In this document: piece by piece, positions 18,004 to 25,339 of the stretch
Numbering within the stretch: position 1 is the first letter of the stretch
Layout of the letters: each line of letters starts with the position of its first letter
Source: a bacterium
GTDB lineage: Bacteria > Margulisbacteria > Marinamargulisbacteria > CANKTL01
Length of the DNA: 34,045 nt
NCBI GenBank assembly: GCA_947486405.1
Contig: CANKTL010000005.1
Location: forward strand, 1 to 34,045
Direction: 5' to 3'
Translations under genes and position numbers: made by a program
Notes under the pieces: model-generated
Told to the model about the DNA's origin: nothing
Database searches by the model: none
What the model saw: the letters and a program-made list of their open reading frames with translations, nothing else

Positions 18004-19647
18004 ATGAAATTAAATAAATGGTTAGTATTAGGATTGGTCTGTGCAATGGCGATCGGAGTAGGGGCCTGCGCGGCAAAAAAAGAAGAAGAAGTGAAATCTC
18101 ACACGGTTTACTTTGGATTGTTTCGTGAAGGCGCGCCCGCCAAAATGTATAAAATCCAGGACTTCGAAAAAGAATATGGCCGTAAACCTCAAATGATTAT
18201 GTGGTACTTGGACTGGAGTCAGCCGTTTCCAGCTCAAAACGCAAAAAACGTTATTGACTATGGATCGGTGCCGGTTGTGATTTGGGAACCATGGATTTGG
18301 GGCGATGAACAAGCCATTAAGCTTCAAAATATTGCTGACGGCGAATGGGATACCTACATCAACGCTTGGGCCAAAGGTGTAAAAGACTTTAAATACCCCA
18401 TTTTTATTCGGTTTGCGCACGAGTTTAATATCGAAGGATATCCGTGGTGTATCGTGAACAACAATCAAGATTATGAGCTATACATTGAAGTATTCCAAAA
18501 GGTAGTAAAAATGTTTCGGGCAGCAGGTGCGAATAACGCTTTGTTTGTTTGGAACCCAATGAATTATTCATATCCAACTGAATCATGGAACGACTATCTA
18601 AAAGCCTATCCAGGTGATGAATATGTCGATTGGATCGGCATTGACGGATATAATTGGGGAACTGCCCAAACGTGGAGCGATTGGCAAACATTTGAACAAG
18701 TGTTTGTAGAGCCGGTTCGAATCCTATCTACCAATTTCCCCAACAAGCCGATTATGTTGGCTGAGTTTGGAACCGCAATTGATGGTGGTGACAAAGCACA
18801 GTGGTTTGCTGAAATACCGGCCTATCTTCAATCTACAATGAAAAATGTACACGCTATCTTGTACTTTGACATTAAAAAAGAAACAGATTGGCGTATTAAC
18901 AGCACCCCAGAATCTCAAGCTGCATTCAAAAAGATTATGGCTAATCCCGTATTCGACGCGAGTGTCGATGATATACCGACCCTAAAGGTCAATAACTTAA
19001 CCGCCCTTGAGAAAAAATCGGTGGATATTAAAAAAGCCAAGTCGGCGCCTACCATCGATGGTGACTTGGGCGAATGGGGTAAGGCTGAAGCCTATGTCGT
19101 AAAAGGGTTTGACCGCATTACTTCCGGAGCACCTAAATGGACCGGTGACAAAGACCTTTCTTCGGAAGGCAAGTTTATGTATGACTCTGATAACTTCTAT
19201 ATCGCAATCAAAGTAACCGACGATAAGCCATTTAAGGTTAACAAGAAAGATGCGGATATTTGGAACGCCGATGCAGTGGAAATTGCGATGTCGACGGACT
19301 CAACATTGGATCCTAAACGAAACCGTTATCTTCGAAACGATTTTCAAATCGGAATATCTCCTGGAGACAATGGAAGCGCGCCGATGGTATGGAGCTGGCA
19401 GTTACAAAGTCAGATTTCAGGCGCGAAAGTGGCCACCAAAAAAACAAGCGATGGCTATATTTTAGAGGTATCAATCCCGTGGTCTGGGTTACGCACGGTA
19501 GCGCCTAAATCCGGCCAAACCGTTGGCTTCACGTTTGCGATCGATGATGCTGATGATGCCGATGACCGTGAAACTCAGCAAGTCTATAGTGGAGATAACC
19601 TCTTCTATAAAGATCCATCTGTGTGGGGAACTGCGACGTATAAATAA
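18004..19647 (+). CDS. Lipoprotein with GH26-like glycosidase domain and C-terminal CBM9-like sugar-binding domain
   Basis: Lipobox VGAC; FIRFAHEFN (candidate acid/base Glu), LFVWNPMN, DWIGIDGYNWG, IMLAEFGTA (candidate nucleophile Glu); C-terminal APTIDGDLGEWGKAEAYVV...MYDSDNFYIAIKVTDD...ADAVEIAMS. The track start is 17938; ATG at 18004 precedes a clean lipoprotein signal. Confidence 0.85.
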   Translation: MKLNKWLVLGLVCAMAIGVGACAAKKEEEVKSHTVYFGLFREGAPAKMYKIQDFEKEYGRKPQMIMWYLDWSQPFPAQNAKNVIDYGSVPVVIWEPWIWGDEQAIKLQNIADGEWDTYINAWAKGVKDFKYPIFIRFAHEFNIEGYPWCIVNNNQDYELYIEVFQKVVKMFRAAGANNALFVWNPMNYSYPTESWNDYLKAYPGDEYVDWIGIDGYNWGTAQTWSDWQTFEQVFVEPVRILSTNFPNKPIMLAEFGTAIDGGDKAQWFAEIPAYLQSTMKNVHAILYFDIKKETDWRINSTPESQAAFKKIMANPVFDASVDDIPTLKVNNLTALEKKSVDIKKAKSAPTIDGDLGEWGKAEAYVVKGFDRITSGAPKWTGDKDLSSEGKFMYDSDNFYIAIKVTDDKPFKVNKKDADIWNADAVEIAMSTDSTLDPKRNRYLRNDFQIGISPGDNGSAPMVWSWQLQSQISGAKVATKKTSDGYILEVSIPWSGLRTVAPKSGQTVGFTFAIDDADDADDRETQQVYSGDNLFYKDPSVWGTATYK

Positions 19648-19649
19648 AC

Positions 19650-20423
19650 GTGTCGACGCGGGGACTGCTGTCATTTTTGGTAATCGTTGGGTTGGGAGTA
19701 ATATTACTCCCAACCTCCTTTTTTGCGGCATCCAAAAGAGATATTATTTTCCCCTTTGTTTTAGATCGCTTTGAAGATGGTGACATTCGCTACAATCCTG
19801 AATGGTTTACATTTGGAAATTTAGCGGTGACTGCTGTTCCTGCTGTGCCGGAAAATGAGAAAGCCCCGAAGAAACACGTTTCGTGGTGGGCTGCGACTAT
19901 CAGCTGGATAAAGGAGTCCCAGCGGCCGAAGGCATTCGCGCCTTCATCGGTGTTGGTTGTTGACCCAGTCAACGGACGCTATGTACTCAAGATGGAAGGC
20001 CTGGGTAAAGATTGGTTTGTGGGCGGCGTTGGTACGTATCTGGGCATCACTGCGGACAACTTTTCGTTTTTTTACCTTCGAATTCGGGGATTTGGTCCGC
20101 AATCGGGTCGGCTTCAAATCGAATTGTTTGATGATGACAATCAAAACTTTAAATTAGAACAGAATGCAAAATCACATTATGAGCCTATGTTTGATGATAA
20201 ATTTGTCTATTTGATTGATGTGACCTGGGCCGGCTGGAAAGACGTTTTAATTCCATTGAATCGATTTAGAGACATGAATTCATCAGTAGGAAACAACGTC
20301 ATGGACTTTAACCAAAATGGCGCGTCCGGGGGTCTGTTGCAAGTTCAGTTGGTGGGTTTAACTCCCGATGGCAAGCCAATTGGCCGATTCTCGGTAGAGG
20401 TGGATTCCATAGAGTTTCGTTAA
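19650..20423 (+). CDS. Secreted CBM11/galactose-binding-like protein
   Basis: GTG start 2 nt after the upstream stop; signal peptide LLSFLVIVGLGVILLPTSFFAAS; VLDRFEDGDIRYNPEWFTFGN resembles CBM11-type N-termini; C-terminal beta-rich GRFSVEVDSIEFR. Confidence 0.65.
   Translation: MSTRGLLSFLVIVGLGVILLPTSFFAASKRDIIFPFVLDRFEDGDIRYNPEWFTFGNLAVTAVPAVPENEKAPKKHVSWWAATISWIKESQRPKAFAPSSVLVVDPVNGRYVLKMEGLGKDWFVGGVGTYLGITADNFSFFYLRIRGFGPQSGRLQIELFDDDNQNFKLEQNAKSHYEPMFDDKFVYLIDVTWAGWKDVLIPLNRFRDMNSSVGNNVMDFNQNGASGGLLQVQLVGLTPDGKPIGRFSVEVDSIEFR
19690..19724 (+). terminator. Intrinsic-terminator-like hairpin with T-run, lying inside the coding region of 19650..20423
   Basis: Perfect palindrome GGTTGGGAGTAATATTACTCCCAACC (19690-19715), then TCC and TTTTTT (19719-19724). 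Confidence 0.65.
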
Positions 20424-20504
20424 CCTTACTTTTATTACTCTCCTTGAACCATGATTGTAAATCTCATAATATATATTATGCGACATACAGTCTGGATTGT
20501 CAGC

Positions 20505-20702
20505 CTAGGGCTGAGAGGCCCTCTCTTCGATCCAGATGCGGATTAACTTTTGGTATGGGATTTCCTCTTGTGCGGCGATCGCCTTGATTCGATGGATTAA
20601 ATCTTCATCCAGTCTAATGGATATCAAACGTTTCGCTTTCTTCTTCTTTGATTGTTTTGAATCGTTACCTCCTGTTAGGTAAACTTGAATTGCTTTAGCC
20701 AT
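20505..20702 (-). CDS. Ribbon-helix-helix (CopG/BrnA-like) DNA-binding protein
   Basis: ISIRLDEDLIHRIKAIAAQEEIPYQKLIRIWIEERASQP; overlaps the 3' end of pth by 8 nt. Confidence 0.75.
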   Translation of the reverse strand: MAKAIQVYLTGGNDSKQSKKKKAKRLISIRLDEDLIHRIKAIAAQEEIPYQKLIRIWIEERASQP

Positions 20703-21291
20703 CTGTTTGATTTTCTGTAGCCAATGAGAAGCTATTGGCTTGCGCCATGGCCAAATTTAAGGTGCCGGTGATCCAGGTGCTAACGGCGGATACACAGTGC
20801 TTTTGAATCTCTGGGATCTTGGATTCTTCATTGGCTGAGAAACTCCCTAGTACAAAATCGGACAAATCGCCCTGGGCTGGCTTGGGGCCAATTCCGACTC
20901 GCAGTCGTGGGAATTGGGTGTCGCCACCGGATTCATGAACAATGGACTTCATGCCGTTGTGGGTACCGGCGCTGCCAGAGGGCTTCATAAGCAGGCGGCC
21001 AAACGCGATGTCGATGTCATCATAGATGACTAAGCAGTCGCTGAGCGGTAATTTGTAAAACTGCGCGGCACCAATCAGCGATTTGCCGGACAAATTCATA
21101 TAGGTTTGAGGCTGAATGAGGAAAATTTTTTCTCGTTTATAGGTGCCCGCAAATAACTTGGCTTGGTGCTTGTTTCCAGATGCACTTAATTCAAGGGCTG
21201 AAACAAGGGCATCTCCTATCCTAAATCCGATATTATGCCGGGTTTTATGATATTCTGATCCTGGGTTACCTAAACAACAAATAAGCTTCAT
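20695..21291 (-). CDS. pth: Peptidyl-tRNA hydrolase
   Basis: MKLICCLGNPGSEYHKTRHNIGFRIGD, FLIQPQTYMNLSGKSL, LVIYDDIDIAFGRLLMKPSGSAGTHNGMKSI, RLRVGIGPKP. Confidence 0.97.
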   Translation of the reverse strand: MKLICCLGNPGSEYHKTRHNIGFRIGDALVSALELSASGNKHQAKLFAGTYKREKIFLIQPQTYMNLSGKSLIGAAQFYKLPLSDCLVIYDDIDIAFGRLLMKPSGSAGTHNGMKSIVHESGGDTQFPRLRVGIGPKPAQGDLSDFVLGSFSANEESKIPEIQKHCVSAVSTWITGTLNLAMAQANSFSLATENQTDG

Positions 21292-21347
21292 GATATCGCT
21301 TTCATTATAAGTATCTTTCACTATAAAGAGTAGGAGGACGTTTCAGC

Positions 21348-21863
21348 GTGACAACAATGGAGAATTTGGTGGATGTTACGATTCAGTTTTTACCTGAACT
21401 AACAGCGGTTTTATCTGACTTTTCAGTTCCAATATTAGCAAAAAGCTTGGTGCCGTCTGCCAAACGTCCTGAAATTGTTTTTTCTAACTTTGGAAAACGA
21501 AATACTGAAAATGGCGTTATTTATGTGCTTCGGATCGCTCATAAGGTCATTCATTTGGCTGAAAAAAAGGGGGATGTCACGCACGAAATGCGCTATGAGC
21601 TAACTGGAAATCGCCTGGTCTTGAATGGTCAGGAAATGGGAAATTTGGTAAAACGGCATGTCGCTGAACGGATTCAGTCGATCCTGTTAGATGTAATAGC
21701 GAGTAAAGCGGGTATTTACGCCAAGACTCCCCTCCTCGGCACTACGCTGGGTGTTGAGGTTAGAAAACGTAAGGGTACGCCAAAATTGATTAAAAAGAAG
21801 GGTGTTTCTGATGAACTGGAAAGTGAGCAATATTTCGCTGGAGAAACTCAACAGCACCGTTAA
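21348..21863 (+). CDS. Hypothetical protein, 171 aa
   Basis: SD aggagga upstream; long ORF without recognised family; GTG 21348 or ATG 21357 start. Confidence 0.65.
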   Translation: MTTMENLVDVTIQFLPELTAVLSDFSVPILAKSLVPSAKRPEIVFSNFGKRNTENGVIYVLRIAHKVIHLAEKKGDVTHEMRYELTGNRLVLNGQEMGNLVKRHVAERIQSILLDVIASKAGIYAKTPLLGTTLGVEVRKRKGTPKLIKKKGVSDELESEQYFAGETQQHR

Positions 21864-22239
21864 AAACACCCTGGCAGAAGTGCTAGGGATCGAGTATGTC
21901 GGCTTTGGTGACACCTATTTGTTGGCCAAGATGCCGGTCGATTCTCGGACACATCAGCCCGCGGGGTTGCTGCACGGTGGTGCCAGCGTGGCATTGGCGG
22001 AAACCATTGGTAGCCTTGGTGGGTATTTGATGATGCCTGAGGGTGAATACGATGTGGTGGGCCTGGATATCAATAGCAATCATATTCGGGGTGTGACGTC
22101 AGGCTATGTTTTTGCCAAAGCCTGGCCCCTTCATGTGGGCAAAGTAACGCAGGTATGGCAGTGTGAGATTCGGGACGACTCTGAAAAATTGGTTTCGGTG
22201 TCTCGGCTTACTGTGATGAATCTGAAACGAGCTGCTTAA
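21811..22239 (+). CDS. Hotdog-fold acyl-CoA thioesterase (PaaI/MenI-like)
   Basis: QPAGLLHGGASVALAETIGSLGGYL, GLDINSNHIRGVTSGYVFAKAWPLHVGKVTQVWQCEIRDD. Confidence 0.92.
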   Translation: MNWKVSNISLEKLNSTVKNTLAEVLGIEYVGFGDTYLLAKMPVDSRTHQPAGLLHGGASVALAETIGSLGGYLMMPEGEYDVVGLDINSNHIRGVTSGYVFAKAWPLHVGKVTQVWQCEIRDDSEKLVSVSRLTVMNLKRAA

Positions 22240-23521
22240 ATAGTTTGTTATCGCCAAATGAGGCAGTTAGATCCACATATCTGCGATTAAGCAGTTGAGC
22301 ATCGGGCTCTCGTTTGGCATATTCTATTGCTTTTTCTTGATTTTTTTCGGCAACGGCATCCCAAAAAAGAGCCACATTGGCAGTCCGATCCAAGCCAATA
22401 CTCTGAAATTCGGTGTCAATTTTTCGGGCATTTTTGCGGGCGTTTTGGGCCAAGTAGTGAGCCACTAGTTTGGAATTGAGTTGACGAATACCGGCTTTTA
22501 CCAGAATGGGGTCGCTGGTCTCATATTTAAACAGTTCAGCATATAGGCTGAGAATGATGTCCGCTCTATTTGATTTTATACAGGAAGGTGCGATTGTGAG
22601 TGCAATTTTAATTTTATCTTCCAGAGCAATTGGCTCTGTGATGCCACTTTGAATACTTTGTAGATACTGATCCGCAGTGGAGCTGCGTTGAGTTTGCATC
22701 AAAATGGGCACCAGAATGCTTTGGGCCACCAGTTGGTTCTTTTTATCGGTCGAATCACCCGCCCTTCTGGAGATTTCGGTTTCGATAGCTTGCTTTGATG
22801 CCGACGGAATTTCGTCGTTTCCGATAATTAGGGAGAGGGCCCACAATTGTTCAATAACAGTGGGCAGTGTGCCAATGGCCAGCAGGGCTTTTTCCCCGGA
22901 ATTTGCCTTTGCCCAAGCTAGAGCCCGGATTGTCGTGTATTCCTTTTTGATATTCGTGGACGGACATTCTGCAATTAGTGCCGGCGTGGGATTAACCTGG
23001 GCCAATACATTGATTTTGATTAAGGGATCTTGAATGCTGCGCCACAGGTCGGTATCAAAGCGGCCTTTGGGTAATGTGCATGTGCCGGTCACGATATCGG
23101 CCAAAAATCGGTCTTTGTTGAGGCTGGGTTCCAGGCTGGTAACATAGAGTGCCGCTAGTTTATATAAGGCAGCGGCGGAATTGGGGTCTGGAATCTGCTG
23201 ATAGGCCTTTGCTGCAGCGACCTCCATTGCAACAATATTGGCGGTATCACTTTGCTCGGCGATGGCGGCCTCATACCGGCTGAACAGGGATTTGAGTTGC
23301 TTTGCATTTAATTTCGAGTCAGTAGCAAGGGAGAAATAGGTTGAAAATAGGGGGGCTGTACCCGCAGCTTTGAATTCAGTTGCTGCGGTTTCTAAAACGT
23401 TATCTATCCCCTCTTTTGTATAGCGGGCTTCATATAGTTTGAGTTCAGTACTGCCGGAATACACGGACGTAGAAAATCCGGCAACCAACAGACCCACAAT
23501 CGCAATACGCGTAAATTTCAT
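22208..23521 (-). CDS. Hypothetical secreted alpha-helical (TPR-like) protein
   Basis: Signal peptide MKFTRIAIVGLLVAGFSTSVYSGS followed by helical repeat-like sequence. Confidence 0.7.
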   Translation of the reverse strand: MKFTRIAIVGLLVAGFSTSVYSGSTELKLYEARYTKEGIDNVLETAATEFKAAGTAPLFSTYFSLATDSKLNAKQLKSLFSRYEAAIAEQSDTANIVAMEVAAAKAYQQIPDPNSAAALYKLAALYVTSLEPSLNKDRFLADIVTGTCTLPKGRFDTDLWRSIQDPLIKINVLAQVNPTPALIAECPSTNIKKEYTTIRALAWAKANSGEKALLAIGTLPTVIEQLWALSLIIGNDEIPSASKQAIETEISRRAGDSTDKKNQLVAQSILVPILMQTQRSSTADQYLQSIQSGITEPIALEDKIKIALTIAPSCIKSNRADIILSLYAELFKYETSDPILVKAGIRQLNSKLVAHYLAQNARKNARKIDTEFQSIGLDRTANVALFWDAVAEKNQEKAIEYAKREPDAQLLNRRYVDLTASFGDNKLFKQLVSDSSQ

Positions 23522-23530
23522 CCTACTTCA

Positions 23531-25189
23531 TTATATTTCAGGATCAACAGCTGCGATCATTTGTCGGCGACCGATACCAAACGCAATTGGGGTCACTTTG
23601 AGTCCTGGTGCAGCCTGGCGGCGTTTGTATTCGTTGTGAATAATCTTTTGAATCACCCATTTCACGGTGGAATTCGGGTGACCAGACGCCACTATTTGAG
23701 AGACAGAGCGCCTTTTCTCGATATACTGGATCAAGATGTCATCCAGAATATGATATTCAGGCAATGTATCTTGATCGGTTTGATTAGGGCGAAGTTCAGC
23801 TGAAGGCGGCTTGGTTAATGTAGATACCGGTATTAGCGGACGATGAGCGTTTATGTCATCTGCCAACTTGTAGACTAGGGTTTTGGTGACGTCTGCCAAT
23901 ACTGAGAGCGCCCCACACATATCGCCGTATAGCGTGCAGTACCCAACTGCCAATTCGCTTTTATTGCCGGTTGAAAGTAATAAATATCCAAATTTATTTG
24001 CCAGCGCCATTAACAGGTTCCCCCGTACGCGTGCTTGGATGTTTTCTTCGGCTATATTGGGTTTCGTGCCCTCAAAAAAGGGATTAAGGCTAGACTCAAA
24101 TTGAACAACGATCGGGTCAATATCGATCACGTCGATTTGAATGCCCAATGCTACAGCTAATTCTTTGGCATCGATTACTGAGTGTTCAGAGGAATACCGA
24201 GATGGCAGTGCCACTCCCACAACATTGTCAGGACCTAAGGCCTCTGCTGCGAGGCATGCGACTACGGCTGAATCGATGCCACCGGACAATCCCAAAATCG
24301 CTGTATCGAAACCGGTTTTTCTAAAATAGTCTCGGATACCCAATACCAAGGCCTGATGCAACGATTCAATTTCGTTGATCGACTCAAAATCAGTAGGTAA
24401 GGTCAAATGGCGATCAATGGTTTGAACGGATTCAGTAAAAGTAGGTAATGCCCCCAATACTTTGCCGGATTCATTAAGCGCGAAACTACCGCCGTCAAAG
24501 ATGAGTTCATCATTGGCGCCCACCTGGTTGACGTAAATGTAGGTAATCGGAACTTGGGCCACGTGGGATTGAAAAATTTCATGACGAATATTGATTTTGC
24601 CAGTCTCAAATGGCGATGCGGCAATTGAAATCAACAGGGTAGTCCCCTCTTTCGCCAGTTCTTGCAGGGGATTGTCGGTATAGTGAACGCTACTGTGCCA
24701 ATATTTTTTATTGCTCCAGGCGTCCTCGCAAATTAGGATCCCAATTTTTTCACCTTTGAAATCGATGGGTTTCCAGGCCGTTGCCGGCTCGAAATACCGC
24801 AGCTCGTCAAAGACGTCGTAGCTGGGCAACAGCCCTTTGTGCTGGATACCAATAGTTTTGCCGTTTGAAATGATAAATGCGGAGTTATATAACCGCTTCC
24901 CGCCGGCATTGGGATTTAGGCTAGGGGCGCCAATGATGATCCCCATTGTGGGATATAGCGTCGATATCTTTGACTCAATCACTGCAATTGCTTGCGTGAC
25001 CTGAGTAATGAAGTCGGTTCGCTCTAATAAGTCGCGTGGGGGATATCCTGTAATGCAAAGCTCAGGAAACACAACGAGGTCAGAGCGATCGTTGGCGGCT
25101 TGTTTACAGGCTTGGCGAATCAAATCCACGTTATTTGGAATGTCGCCAATGATGGGGTTTATTTGAGCTAAAGTAATTCGATTAATCAT
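23531..25189 (-). CDS. nadE: Glutamine-dependent NAD+ synthetase
   Basis: Nitrilase-like N-domain (VVFPELCITGYPPRDLL, LICEDAWS) and synthetase domain (LGLSGGIDSAVVACLAAEALG, STGNKSELAVGYCTLYGDMCGALSVLADVTKTLVY). Confidence 0.97.
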   Translation of the reverse strand: MINRITLAQINPIIGDIPNNVDLIRQACKQAANDRSDLVVFPELCITGYPPRDLLERTDFITQVTQAIAVIESKISTLYPTMGIIIGAPSLNPNAGGKRLYNSAFIISNGKTIGIQHKGLLPSYDVFDELRYFEPATAWKPIDFKGEKIGILICEDAWSNKKYWHSSVHYTDNPLQELAKEGTTLLISIAASPFETGKINIRHEIFQSHVAQVPITYIYVNQVGANDELIFDGGSFALNESGKVLGALPTFTESVQTIDRHLTLPTDFESINEIESLHQALVLGIRDYFRKTGFDTAILGLSGGIDSAVVACLAAEALGPDNVVGVALPSRYSSEHSVIDAKELAVALGIQIDVIDIDPIVVQFESSLNPFFEGTKPNIAEENIQARVRGNLLMALANKFGYLLLSTGNKSELAVGYCTLYGDMCGALSVLADVTKTLVYKLADDINAHRPLIPVSTLTKPPSAELRPNQTDQDTLPEYHILDDILIQYIEKRRSVSQIVASGHPNSTVKWVIQKIIHNEYKRRQAAPGLKVTPIAFGIGRRQMIAAVDPEI

Positions 25190-25247
25190 ACAAACCTTTA
25201 ATATAACAGAGAAATTCGATGAAATTTAATTTTTTGCGTTTCGATAA

Positions 25248-25333
25248 ATAGGTGTAAGTCCCCTTTGCGGGTTAGCTTTCACGAAAGTTCCCCCTTTCTT
25301 GATGACCAACCACCGGCTAACCCGCACCCCTAT
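25248..25333. repeat. Long inverted repeat / putative structured RNA between the S8 protease gene and nadE
   Basis: Perfect 10-bp arms gcgggttagc (25267-25276) / gctaacccgc (25316-25325); outer ATAGG (25248-25252) / CCTAT (25329-25333); internal small hairpin ctttcacgaaag. Confidence 0.5.
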
Positions 25334-25339
25334 CCCCAT

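Noticed and set aside
19489-19786. Overlapping ORFs 19489..19731 (-), 19523..19774 (+) and 19529..19786 (-) sharing VGSNITPN or LGVILLPT
   Set aside because: Shared peptides arise because the 26-bp palindrome reads the same on both strands; not independent genes.
25248-25333. Possible group II intron fragment or known riboswitch (ggtgtaagtcc motif)
   Set aside because: No domain V-like hairpin, no reverse transcriptase nearby, and no match to a riboswitch core I can recall; left as an unassigned structured element.
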